A stretch of 64,000 bases of DNA, from contig JAFEKX020000001.1 in NCBI GenBank assembly GCA_016893485.2, positions 5,535,501 through 5,599,500 of the forward strand. The letters are read 5' to 3'. The position numbers and the translations under genes are program-made. The stretch is from Streptomyces sp. P3 (lineage in GTDB: Bacteria; Actinomycetota; Actinomycetes; Streptomycetales; Streptomycetaceae). This document shows, piece by piece, positions 46,524 through 55,763 of the stretch. Below the pieces are notes generated by a model. That model was given only the letters and a program-made list of their open reading frames with translations, searched no databases and was not told the origin of the DNA. Each line of letters begins with the position of its first letter. Positions within the stretch are counted from its first letter, which is position 1.

Positions 46524-47127
46524 AGGGCCAACTCCTGGTGGGGGCGGGGACTTGGGTGTCGTAGCGACCGCTCTGCGGGCCGTGGTGGTTCCTGACGTGC
46601 TCGACCAGGCTGATCAGGACCTGTTTCGCGGACGCGCGGGAGCGGGCGTCGCAGTCCAGGAGGGGGACGTGCGGGTCGAGGTCGAGGGCCTCGCGGATCT
46701 GCTGCGGGGCGTAGGTGGGGCCGCCGAAGTCGTTGCAGGCCACGATGAAGGGGGTGCCGTGGTGTTCGAGGCGGTCGATGGCGTACCAGGAGTCGCCGAT
46801 CCGCCGGGTGTCGACGAGGACGACCGCGCCGAGCGTCCCGGAGAAGAGCCGGTCCCAGAGGAACCAGAACCTCTCCTGGCCGGGGGCGCCGAACAGGTAG
46901 AGCACATTGCGGGCGTCGAGCGTGATGCGGCCGAAGTCGAAGGCGACCGTGGTCGCGGACTTGCCGCGCACCTCGCTGATGTCGTCGACGGCCTCGCCGG
47001 CCTTCGTCATCGTCTCCTCGGTGTTGAGGGGACGTATCTCGCTGACCGAGCGGACCAGCGTGGTCTTGCCGACGCCGAAGCCGCCGACGACCACGATCTT
47101 CAGGCCGTTGTCGGCGGTGGCACCCAA
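46520..47127 (-). CDS. cvnD: CvnD, conservon Ras-like GTPase (frameshift near C-terminus)
   Basis: About 203 residues, apparent TTG start at 47127 (LGATADNGLKIVVVGGFGVG). P-loop GGFGVGKTTLV, switch region EETMTKAGEAVDDISEVRGK, G3-like LYLFGAPGQERFWFLWDRLF, and ACNDFGG in place of the NKxD motif. Conservon D proteins are MglA/Ras-like GTPases. One base is missing near 46545; restoring it gives the end APHQELAL with TGA overlapping the P450 GTG. CvnD with CvnA-C forms a membrane-linked complex likened to eukaryotic G-protein systems and controls differentiation. Located 12 bases after cvnC. Confidence 0.9.
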
Positions 47128-47139
47128 GGGGTGCGCGCG

Positions 47140-47483
47140 TCAGAGGTTGCGGAGTCCAACGAGCACCTGTTCCAGGACGTCGGGATCGAGAACGGCCTTC
47201 CGCGGATGGCGGGCACTGACCCGGCCGGCCGCGAGAAGGTCGGAGAGGAGGATCTTGGTGATGGACACCGGGAGCTTCAGCTCGGCCGCCAACTCGACGA
47301 CGGCCGTGGGGTGTTCGGTGAGCCGCAGAATCGCCGCGTGCTCCGACTGCATCCCGGCCACCGGGTCGCACTCGGCGACCACGAGGGTCACCAGGTCGAA
47401 CGGGTTGTCCGGTGCGGAGCGGGCGCGGCCCCGGTGAGCGTGTAGAGGCGGTCGGGTGAGTCGTCCCTGCCGGGGCGGCTCAT
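47140..47483 (-). CDS. cvnC: CvnC, DUF742 conservon protein (one frameshift)
   Basis: ATG 47483: MSRPGRDDSPDRLYTLTG, then after a one-G loss near 47430 GRARSAPDNPFDLVTLVVAE, CDPVAGMQSEHAAILRLTEH, PTAVVELAAELKLPVSITKI, LLSDLLAAGRVSARHPRKAV and LEQVLVGLRNL. This is DUF742, a winged-helix-like domain with the typical PxSExxILRLxxxP.sVaElAa pattern. In conservons it links the sensor to the GTPase. Its ATG overlaps the stop of cvnB (ATGA), and it ends 12 bases before cvnD. Confidence 0.9.
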
Positions 47484-47886
47484 GACGTACGCGGTTCCGC
47501 GCGCAGGTGCTCGCCGAGCTGCTCGACCAGCTCGCTCATGTTGTGCCCGATCAGCCCCGCGTCCGCGTCCTCGGTGGTGACCAGCGCCAGGTGGGCGCCC
47601 TCGCCCGCCTCGACGATGAACAGCACCCCGCCGTAGAACTCCGTCATCGCGGAGCGCACGCCTCCGCTGCCGTCGCCGAACTCCACCGAGGCGCCGTGCG
47701 ACAGCGACTGGATCCCCGCGGCGATCGCGGCGAGCTGGTCGGCCTGGTCGACGGAGAGTTCGGGGTCCGGCACAGCTTCAGGCCGTCCCGGGACAGCACG
47801 AGCGCGTGCCGCGCGCCCGGGGTGCGCTCCAGGAGGCCCTCGATGAGCCAGGTGAGCTTCTCGTCGGCGGTCGTCGTGCCGGTCAT
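47480..47886 (-). CDS. cvnB: CvnB, roadblock/LC7 conservon protein (one frameshift)
   Basis: ATG 47886: MTGTTTADEKLTWLIEGLLE, RTPGARHALVLSRDGLKLC, then after a break near 47772 PELSVDQADQLAAIAAGIQS, LSHGASVEFGDGSGGVRSAM, TEFYGGVLFIVEAGEGAHLA and LVTTEDADAGLIGHNMSELV. This is the roadblock/LC7 fold, a regulator of Ras-like GTPases (like MglB). It would act as GTPase-activating or scaffold partner of CvnD. Overlaps cvnA and cvnC by ATGA. Confidence 0.92.
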
Positions 47887-49544
47887 GAGGTGGCGTTGCC
47901 TTCCGGGTGGGAGGGGAGGTGACGGGTTCCGCGGCTGCGGAGGCGTCCGGGTCGGGTGTCGCGGCGCGTACGGCCTGGCGGAAGCTGTTGAAGCGGGCGG
48001 TGCGCGCGAGGGTGTCGTCGGCGGAGGGCAAGGGGCGGGCGGTCTCGGGGGCCGGGGACTCGGCACGCGCGCGTGACCGCTCGGCCTCGGCGAGCGCCTG
48101 ACCCCGGCGACGCTTGGGCAGGCCTTCGGGCAGGGTGTTCGCGGTGTCCGGCGCCGAGTCCGAGAGCGTGCCCCGGTCCGGGGACTCGTGCGTGGGCACC
48201 GGATCCGGGTCCAGGTCGGCGAGGGTGCGCCCGGCGGCGTAGGACATCCACGGCTGCTCTACGGCCGCGGGCTCACGAACGGCCTCCGGAGCAACCGGCG
48301 TCGACGCCTCCGGAAGCGGGAGGGAATCCTGCGGCGCGGGGGCGTCCTGGGGCACCAGGATGTCCTGCGGTATGAGCATCAGGACGCCGGTGCCGCCGCG
48401 CGCGGAGGGCCGGTACGACACCTTCAGGCCGTACTTGCGGGCCAGGCGGCCGACGACCGCGAGGCCGAGGCGGGTGCCGGTGAGACCGCCGAGTTCGATG
48501 GCCTCTCCGGACACCGCCCGTTCGGCGCGCCGGAGTTGGATGTCGCCCATGACGAGGCCGCTGTCCTCCACCGAGAGGATGACCCCGGCGGGCACCTCTT
48601 CTACGTAGACATGCACTTCGGCGCTCGGGGGCGAGAAGTTCGCGGCGTTGTCGAGGAGTTCGGCGAGCGCGTGCATGACGCCCTCGGCCGCGTGCCCGGC
48701 GACGGCGGCGTCGCTCGCGGAGTGCACCCGCACCCGCTGGTAGCCGCTGATGCGGCCCATCGCGCCGCGCAGGATCGACTCCATGGCGATCGGGCGGGCC
48801 CAGCGGCGGCCGGAGCGGGCGCCGGTGAGGACGGCGACGGAGTCGGCGAGACGGCCCGCCTGCGCGGTGCGGTGGTCGAGGTGGAGCAGGTCGGCGAGGA
48901 CATCCTCGTCCGAGTGCCGCTCCTCCATGGCGCGCAGGTCCGCGAGCATGCCGGTGGCCAACGCCTGCATCCGGCCCGCCGCGTTGGCGGTGGCGGAGAG
49001 CGCGGCGGCGCGTTCGTGGGAGTCGCGGCGGGCCCGCTCGGACAGCTGCCTGTTCTCGGCGGTCAGCCGGGCGCGCTCAACTCCGCCTCCTCCGTGAGGC
49101 GGGCGCGTTCCTCCGCGAAGGAGGTGGTCAGCCGCAGCCGCTCCTGGGAGAAGTCGGAGGTCAACCGGGCGCGTTCCTGCGAGAGTTCGGCGGTCAGCCG
49201 GGCCCGCTCGTGGGTCAGCTCCTCGGTCAGCTGCACCCGCTCGCGGTCGAACTCCGTGCTCAGCCGGGCCCGTTCCTGCATCAGCCGCCCCGCGTCCAGC
49301 GTGACGGCCTCAAGTCGGCGGCGTGTGATACGGGCCGTCTGGTACGCGTGCGTGGCGATCGCGACGGCCGCGCACAGCAGCAGCGCACCCGCGCTCGCCG
49401 CGCACGCGACCGCGAGGCGCTTCGCGTCGGGGTCACGTAGACCGCGCCGACGACCGCGACTGCGGCCAGTACTGCGGTGAGCACGGGAACGGGGGCGAGG
49501 GTGCGGAAGCTGGGGCGTTCACCGGGAAGCATGGGGGCGGTCAT
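47883..49544 (-). CDS. cvnA: CvnA, sensor histidine-kinase-like protein with hendecad coiled coil (frameshifts)
   Basis: ATG 49544: MTAPMLPGERPSFRTLAPVP, membrane helix VLTAVLAAVAVVGAVYV; after a break near 49427 a second helix leads to ITRRRLEAVTLDAGRL. Seven 11-residue repeats of the form ERARLTAELSQ follow (49281-49050). The kinase region has MQALATGMLADLRAMEERHS, VHALAELLDN-type N box (MHALAELLDNAANFSPPSAE), ILSVEDSGLVMGD and GLGLAVVGRLA-like TRLGLAVVGRLARKYGL. No obvious phospho-acceptor His is present in the H-box position, as is usual for CvnA. The C-terminal ~150 residues are Pro/Ala-rich. Frame breaks near 49427, 49085 and 47915. It heads the operon. Confidence 0.85.
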
Positions 49545-49810
49545 GAAAGGGGTCCTCGGTCGGGTCCTCGGGCGTCTTTGGTCGTGGTCCTCAGTCGTCC
49601 TCGGTCGTGTCCTCGGGGGTGCTCGTCGGGTTCCTGGGCGAGAAGCGACACCGGGTGCTCAACTGATGGTCACTATATGAGAGTTAGTGATCGAACTGGG
49701 GAGGTTCTGGGTGTGAGTACAGAATCGGTGCCCTGCGGGCGCGAAGTTTCCCGGAACGTTTCACCAGATGCCGGACGGTCACTGTCAGTGGTCGGGTGCA
49801 TGCTGGGGGC

Positions 49811-52665
49811 ATGGCGGATCTTCAGGCGGAACTGGCGGGTGTGCAGGCCGAGCTGCGCGGGACCGTCCGGGGCGAGGTGGGTTTCGACGTCACGTCCCGG
49901 GCGCTGATGACCATGGACGCGTCGAACTACCGACGCGTCCCGCTGGGCGTCGTCGCGCCCCGTGACGCCGACGACGTGGCGGCGACGCTGGCCGCCTGCC
50001 GGGCCCACGGGGTGCCGGTCGTGGCGCGCGGCGGCGGCACCTCGATCGCAGGTCAGGCGACCGGTACGGGCGTGGTGCTGGACTTCACCCGTCACATGGA
50101 CGGGCTGGTGTCCCTGGACCCCGCGTCCCGTACGGCCGTCGTCCAGCCCGGCCTGATCCTCGACCGCCTCCAACAGGCCGCCGCCCCCACGGTTTGCGCT
50201 TCGGCCCCGACCCTCCACCCACAGCCGCTGCACCCTCGGCGGCATGATCGGCAACAACTCCTGCGGCTCCCACTCGGTCGCCTGGGGCACCACGGCGGAC
50301 AGCGTGAGCGCACTGTCCGTGACCACCGCGCGCGGCGACTCCCTCCGCCTCGGCCGCGACTGGTCGGGCGCTCCAGAGGGTCTACGGCCGCTGGTCGAGG
50401 GGGAGTTGGCCCGTCTGCGCACGGGCTTCCCGGACCTCCCGCGCCGCATCTCGGGGTACGCGCTGGACGCCCTCCTCCCCGAGAACGGCGCGGACGTGGC
50501 CCGCTCCTTCTGCGGCAGCGAGGGCACCCTGGGCATCGTCACGGAGGCGGTCGTACGACTCGGCGAGGCGCCCCGCGCGCGTGCGTTGGCCGTGCTGGGC
50601 TACGCCGACGAGAGCGCGGCGGCGGAGGCGGCGGCGGGCCTGCTGGTGCACGGCCCGCTCACGGTGGAGGGCATGGCTGCCGACCTGGTCCGCTCCACGG
50701 CCGACCTCCCCGGGGCGCGGCCTGGCTGTTCGTCGAGACCGGCGGCGACACGGCGGCGGAGGCACGCACGCGTGCCGAGACGATCGTCCGCGCGGCCGAC
50801 GTCCTCGACTCGCGCGTGGTGACGGACCCTTCGGGCCAGCGCGCCCTGTGGCGCATCCGCGAGGACGCGAGCGGTACGGCGACACGGATTCTTCCTGGGG
50901 CACCTCCCAGCCCCCTGGGGCTGGGGAGGGGCGGAGGCATGGCCGGGGTGGGAGGACTGCGCGGTGCCGCCGGCACAACTGGGCGCGTATCTCAGGGACT
51001 TCAGGGGCTTGCTGACCGCCCACGGCCTACGGGGCACGCCGTACGGCCACTTCGGGGACGGCTGCATCCATGTCCGCATCGACTTCGACCTGTTGACGGA
51101 GGCGGGGATCGCCCGCTTCCGGGGCTTCTCGGAGGAGCTGGCCGAGTTGGTGACGGCACACGGCGGCTCGCTCTCCGGGGAGCACGGGGACGGCCAGGCG
51201 CGGGCGGAGCTGCTGCCTCGGATGTACGGCGCCGAGATGGTGGCGCTGTTCGAGCGGGCGAAGAGGGTGTGGGACCCGGACGATCTCCTCAACCCGGGGA
51301 TGCTGGTGCGACCGGCCCCGCTGGACACGAACCTCCGCTTCTCGGTGCTCCCGCGCAAGCCGGTGGACGTGGTGTTCGGGTACCCGGCCGACGGCGGGGA
51401 CTTCTCGGCGGCGGTGCGGCGGTGTGTGGGGTGGCCAAGTGCCGTACGCCTGAGGCCGCCGGAGCATCGGTGATGTGCCCGTCGTTCCGGGCGACGGGCG
51501 AGGAGGAGCACTCCACACGCGGGCGTGCCCGACTCCTCCACGAGATGTTGGCGGGTGAACTGGTCACCGACGGCTGGCGGTCGACGGAGGTCCGGGACGC
51601 GCTGGACCTGTGCCTGTCCTGCAAGGGCTGCCGCACGGACTGCCCGGTCGGGGTCGACATGGCCACGTACAAGGCGGAGTTCCTGCACCACCACTACGAG
51701 GGCCGCCGACGGCCCGCGGCGCACTACGCGATGGGCTGGCTGCCGCGCTGGCTGCGGCTGGTGGCGCGTACGCGCACGGCGTGGCTGGTCAACTCCCTAG
51801 CCTCGGTACGGCCGTTGGCGGCGGTGGCGAAGCGGCTGGGCGGGATCGCGGCGGAGCGGGAGATCCCGCGGGTGGCGGGGGACGACGTTCACGCGGGCGT
51901 GGCGGCCCGGGGCGCGGAAGGGGGTGGAGACGCCGGGCCGGGGCCGGGTCTTCCTCTGGCCGGACACGTTCACGGAACACCTCTCGCCGACGGTCGGGCT
52001 TGCGGCGGTGCGGGTGCTGGAGGCGGCGGGCCTGGACGTGCTTCCGGTGACGGCGGGGAAGCAGGTGTGCTGCGGGCTGACCTACGTCTCCACGGGCCAA
52101 CTGGACCGCGCGCGTGCGGTGATGCGCCGGACGCTGGACGCGGTGAGCGAGCTTCCGGGTAGGGAGGATGTGCCCATCGTCGTCCTGGAACCGAGCTGCG
52201 CGGCGGCCCTCCGCACGGACCTCCCCGAACTGCTGCCGGACGACCCCCGAGCGTCCCGCCTCTCCACCGCCGTCCTCACCTTCGCCGAGGCCCTGGAACG
52301 CCTGGCCCCCGACTGGACCCCGCCCGCATCGACCGCCCTGCGGGCGGCCAGACCCACTGCCACCAACACGCGGTCCTGGGCGACACCCCCGACCGCCGCC
52401 TCCGCGAGGCAGCGGGCCTGACGGGCGAACTGGCGGGCGGCTGCTGCGGGTTGGCGGGCAACTTCGGCTTCGAGAAGGGGCATTACGAGGTGTCGGCGAC
52501 CTGCGCGGAGGAACAGCTGCTGCCGGCGGTGAGGCAGGCCCCGGAGGACGCGGTGATTCTGGCGGACGGCTTCTCGTGCCGTACGCAGCTGGAGCAGCTG
52601 GCGGGGGTACGGGGAGGCACCTGGCGGAGGTACTGGCGGAAGCACTGGAGGGTGAGGGCAAGTGA
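49811..52665 (+). CDS. fused FAD-linked oxidase / 4Fe-4S oxidoreductase (D-lactate/glycolate type; about seven frameshifts)
   Basis: ATG 49811: MADLQAELAGVQAELRGTVR. The FAD-binding half has VVARGGGTSIAGQATGTGVV, GMIGNNSCGSHSVAWGTTAD, FCGSEGTLGIVTEAVVRLGE and GEHGDGQARAELLPRMYGAE. A hinge leads to the iron-sulfur half with CLSCKGCRTDCPVGVDM and an associated VMCPSFRATGEEEHSTRGRA, and two CCG domains, GKQVCCGLTYVSTGQLDRAR and GGCCGLAGNFGFEKG. This architecture fits membrane-linked D-2-hydroxyacid dehydrogenases. Breaks near 50190, 50720, 50960, 51420, 51920, 52340 and 52615. A short hairpin element is inserted at 50894-50931. The stop overlaps the next gene by GTGA. Confidence 0.85.
50894..50931 (+). 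repeat. short hairpin insertion element inside a coding region (copy 2)
   Basis: The expected ATR(M/L)..GGEAWPGWEDCAVPP sequence of the FAD oxidase is interrupted by CCTGGGGCACCTCCCAGCCC and CCTGGGGCTGGGGAGG. The arms CCTCCCAGCCCC and GGGGCTGGGGAGG pair with one bulge. It shares GGGGCACCTCCCAG with the insertion in the GHKL ATPase gene. Confidence 0.65.
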
Positions 52666-53143
52666 CCGACGAACTGACCCGGGTGGCCGTCCTGTCCGAC
52701 ATCCACGGAGTACACCCGGCCCTGGAAGCGGTCCTCGCCGAACCGGAGGTGGCCGCCGCCGACCACGTCATCCTCACCGGCGACATCACGGCGGGCCCTC
52801 AACCGGCCGAAGCAGTAGACCTGTTGCGTGCTTAGGCCGACCGCGTCCTGTGGAGCTCGGGCGACGCGGACCGCGAACCGGTCGAGTACCGCAGAGGCGA
52901 ACGCGACGAGATCCCCGACCCGATCGCCCGCTACGCGGCGACCGCCCTCCGCCCCGACCAGATCGACTTCCTGGCCGCGCTCCCGACATCCCTGACGCTG
53001 CCGATCCGAGGCCTGGGCAAGGTCCTCTTCTGCCACCCGACTCCCCGGAACGACGAGGTCCGCACGATCGTCTGCGGCCACACCCACATGCCGTACGGCC
53101 GCCCGCGTGTCGGACACCCGTATACGACTCTGATGGCGGAATC
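52662..53143 (+). pseudogene. metallophosphoesterase, decayed
   Basis: GTG 52662 overlaps the stop of the previous gene. It reads VTDELTRVAVLSDIHGVHPA, LEAVLAEPEVAAADHVILTG, DITAGPQPAEAVDLLRA, then TAG (52833), and in the same frame ADRVLWSSGDADREPVEYRR to GKVLFCHPTPRNDEVRTIVC and GHTHMPYGRPRVGHPY. The metal motifs DIHG, GD, and GHTH are present, but the usual ~27 residues between CHxTPR and the GHTH strand are gone, and VNPGSVGMP after GHTHMP is missing as well. The stop could be two offsetting base errors, but the deletions are not of that type. Most likely dead. Confidence 0.65.
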
Positions 53144-53231
53144 ACAGGTTCATCAAGGCTCCTCTCAGGTTTATCAGAGAACTCTCAGGTTCACCGCCTC
53201 AACCCAGGATTCACAAAGGTATTCACAGCGG
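53141..53231 (+). promoter_or_regulatory. phased 20-bp repeats with GTTCA-type cores (PHO-box-like)
   Basis: CAGGTTCATCAAGG, CAGGTTTATCAGAG, CAGGTTCACCGCCT, CAGGATTCACAAAGG and GTATTCACAGCGG follow each other with TT steps at 53149, 53170, 53190, 53210 and 53222, i.e. about 20-21 bases apart and a final 12. The units resemble the 11-base direct repeat of PhoP boxes (G(G/T)TCAYYYRSG), although the period is about double. The tract is less GC-rich than its surroundings. It lies about 140-220 bases before the microprotein start. Confidence 0.5.
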
Positions 53232-53367
53232 CTGCTTGCCGTTCGGTTGCCATTTTTGCTGCCCCTTGGCATCGGCCGCGTGTAAGTTCATCGGTGTCGG
53301 GAATTCCCGGGCGGTAAAACGCTCGACTTTGACGCACAAATTCCTCTGCACAACCAAGGAGTTCGGA

Positions 53368-53499
53368 ATGGGCCTCAACAAGCTCGCCCCGCTGCCCAAG
53401 CCCAAGAAGCAGCAGCTTCCGCCCCCACCGGCCCCGAAGCCCCGCAGGAAGCACGAGCCCAAGCCGCTGCCGAAGCCGCTGCCCGGCCAGGACAGCTGA
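53368..53499 (+). CDS. 43-residue Pro/Lys-rich basic microprotein
   Basis: ATG 53368 follows AAGGAG by eight bases. The product is MGLNKLAPLPKPKKQQLPPP then PAPKPRRKHEPKPLPKPLPG and QDS: 15 prolines and 12 Lys/Arg residues in 43, no Cys, no hydrophobic helix. TGA at 53497-53499 is followed 12 bases later by a strong terminator, so it is a monocistronic unit. The ABC exporter starts 104 bases downstream. I do not recognise a family. Options are a nucleic-acid- or membrane-binding peptide, a precursor peptide, or a small structural protein. Start and stop signals and the terminator support that it is expressed. Confidence 0.6.
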   Translation: MGLNKLAPLPKPKKQQLPPPPAPKPRRKHEPKPLPKPLPGQDS

Positions 53500-53511
53500 T
53501 CCGGCAGTAGA

Positions 53512-53543
53512 AGAGGGCCGACCCACGCAGTCGGCCCTCTTTT
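53512..53543 (+). terminator. intrinsic terminator after the microprotein gene
   Basis: AGAGGGCCGAC (53512-53522) pairs perfectly with GTCGGCCCTCT (53530-53540) around a CCACGCA loop and is followed by TTT. One of the few textbook Rho-independent terminators in this window. Confidence 0.9.
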
Positions 53544-53603
53544 CTTTCCCGAATTCGAAAATCCAAAAGAATTCCGATGACGGAAAGTGGAGGGACAGGG
53601 GTC

Positions 53604-55661
53604 ATGGATGTGGATTCGGCTGAGGAAGACCTCGAATATGGTGAGGAGTATGAAACTCCCACCCTTCCCGCCCGCGTGGCTTTCCGTCGTTTCTGGCCGC
53701 TCACCCGGGGCCTCAGACGCTGGCTGACACTCGTCTGGGTGTGCACCATCGTCGGCGCGCTCGCCGAGACCGAGGCCATCCTCCTCTTCAGCGACCTCAC
53801 CGACCGCGCCCTCGCGAAGGGCTCACTGAGCGCCTTCTGGAACCCCGCCGCCACATGGCTCGGCGTCGCGATCCTCGGCGCGTTCGTCTCGTACGCCGGC
53901 AACTCCCTTGCCGCCTGGGCCACCGAACGCTTCGTGATGAGACTGCGCGAGCATGTCTTCGACCACGTACAGCAGTTGCCCCCGCACTTCTTCCAACGGC
54001 ACCGCCAGGGCGACCTGTTGTCCCGCCTCACCGGCGACGTCGAGGCGATCGAGACCCTCGTCGTGTCCGGCGTCGTCGGCACCGCCTCCGCCGTCTTCTC
54101 CGCGCTCTTCTACGCCGCCGCCGCGTTCTGGCTCCGCTGGGACCTGGCCGCCGCCACCTTCGTCCTGGCACCCCTCTTCTGGCTCGCGGCCCGCCGCTTC
54201 TCCGGCTCCATCAAGGACGTCTCCCGCGAGGGCCGGGTGGCCGACGGCGCGATCACCTCCGTGGTCGAGGAGTCACTCGGCAACATCGTCCTCACCCAGG
54301 CCTACGGCCGCCGCGACGCCGAACGCCGACGCCTGAACGAGGAGGCCGGCGCCTGGTTCCGCGCCTCCGTCCGCTCGACCCGGCTCAACGAGGCCTACGA
54401 GCAACTCGTCTCCGTCATCGAGACCGTCTGCGTGCTCGCCGTCATCGGCATCGGCGCCTGGGAGATCTCCACGGGCCGCATGACCCTGGGCCAACTCCTC
54501 GCGTTCTCCGCCTTCTTGGGCTACCTCTACCCGCCCGTCCGCGGCCTGGCCCAACTCGGCCTCACCATCACCGCCGCCACCGCGGGCGCCGAGCGCCTCA
54601 TCGAGATCCTCGACGTACGCCCGTCCGTCACCGACCCCGCCCGCGACTCGGAGACCGGCCGCCCCGACGGCACCGTCGAACTCCGCGACGTCTCCTTCAC
54701 CTACCCGGGCGCGGACCGGACCGCCCTGGAGGGACTCTCGTTCACGGTCAACCCCGGCGAACTGGTGATCGTCACCGGCCCCAGCGGCGCGGGCAAGTCC
54801 ACGGTCTCCAAAATGCTGCTCCGCTTCTACGACCCCGACGCGGGCGAGGTGTTGCTCGACGGCGTACCCCTGCGGAACCTCCCGGTGGCCCGCCTGCGCG
54901 AGTACGTGACCCTGCTGCCCCAGGAGACCCTGGTCCTGCACGACACCGTCCGCGCGAACATCGCCTGCGGGCGCCCCGGTGCCAGCGAGCAGGCGATCGT
55001 GGACGCGGCCGTCGCCGCCGACGCCCACGAGTTCATCCTCCGCCTCCCCGACGGCTACGACACGAAGGTCGACCCCAACTCGGCCCGCCTGTCCGGGGTC
55101 AGCTCCAACGGCTGGCGATCGCGCGGGCGATTCTGCGGGACGCGCCGGTCCTGGTCCTCGACGAACCGACCACCGGACTGGACTCGATGGCCGCCCGCCG
55201 GGTCGTGAAGCCCCCTGCGACGCCTGATGGCGGGCCGTACGACCATCATGATCACCCACGACCTCAACCTCGCCCCCGACGCCGACCGCATCCTGGTCGT
55301 GGACCGGGGCCGGATCGTGGAGACGGGCCGCCACGAGGAGTTGATGGCGCGGGGCGGGGCGTACTCACGGCTGCACCGTTCACAGAACAACGCGGTCATG
55401 GACACCGGGGAGTTGAGGCTCCCGTCGTTCGCGGGGGCGGGGGCGGGTTACGGATACCCCGCGGCGCCCGCCTTCGTAGAGAGCTGGGCACCGCAGCCGT
55501 ACACGCCGACGTACGAGCCGACGCACGGGTCGACGTACGGGCCGGCGTATCAACCGCCCTACCCGCAGACCGAGTACCCGGAGTACTCCGATCCCCTCTT
55601 CGGGCCCATGCCCGCCACCCTCCCCGACGGTCGGCCCCTCTTCCGGGACCAGGCCGAGTGA
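53604..55661 (+). CDS. ABC transporter, fused permease and ATPase (two frameshifts)
   Basis: ATG 53604 is chosen because GGAGGG lies eight bases upstream; ATG 53577 is also in frame. The N-terminus is acidic (MDVDSAEEDLEYGEEYE). Six helices form the exporter domain (FRRFWPLTRGLRRWLTLVWV; AAAFWLRWDLAAATFVLAPL; SVIETVCVLAVIGIGAWEIS), with the coupling segment HFFQRHRQGDLLSRLTGDVE. The ATPase has Walker A TGPSGAGKSTVSK, Q-loop LLPQETLVLHDTV, signature LSGGQLQRLAIARA (reconstructed), Walker B PVLVLDEPTTGLD and H-loop MITHDLN. Breaks near 55100 and 55212. The C-terminus is Tyr/Pro-rich (YEPTHGSTYGPAYQPPYPQT). Probably exports a peptide, lipid or drug. Confidence 0.85.
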
Positions 55662-55763
55662 CAGTTGCATAAAGGGTTCACACACCTGTCGAAGTCCATT
55701 ACCATGGACCGAGCAGTGCATCGTGATGGACGAATGCGCGCTGAGCCGAGCCCTGGAAGCCCC

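Noticed and set aside
52833..52835. In-frame TAG in the metallophosphoesterase as recoded amino acid (e.g. pyrrolysine)
   Set aside because: Streptomyces do not use TAG this way and the gene has other lesions; compensating indels or decay are more likely.
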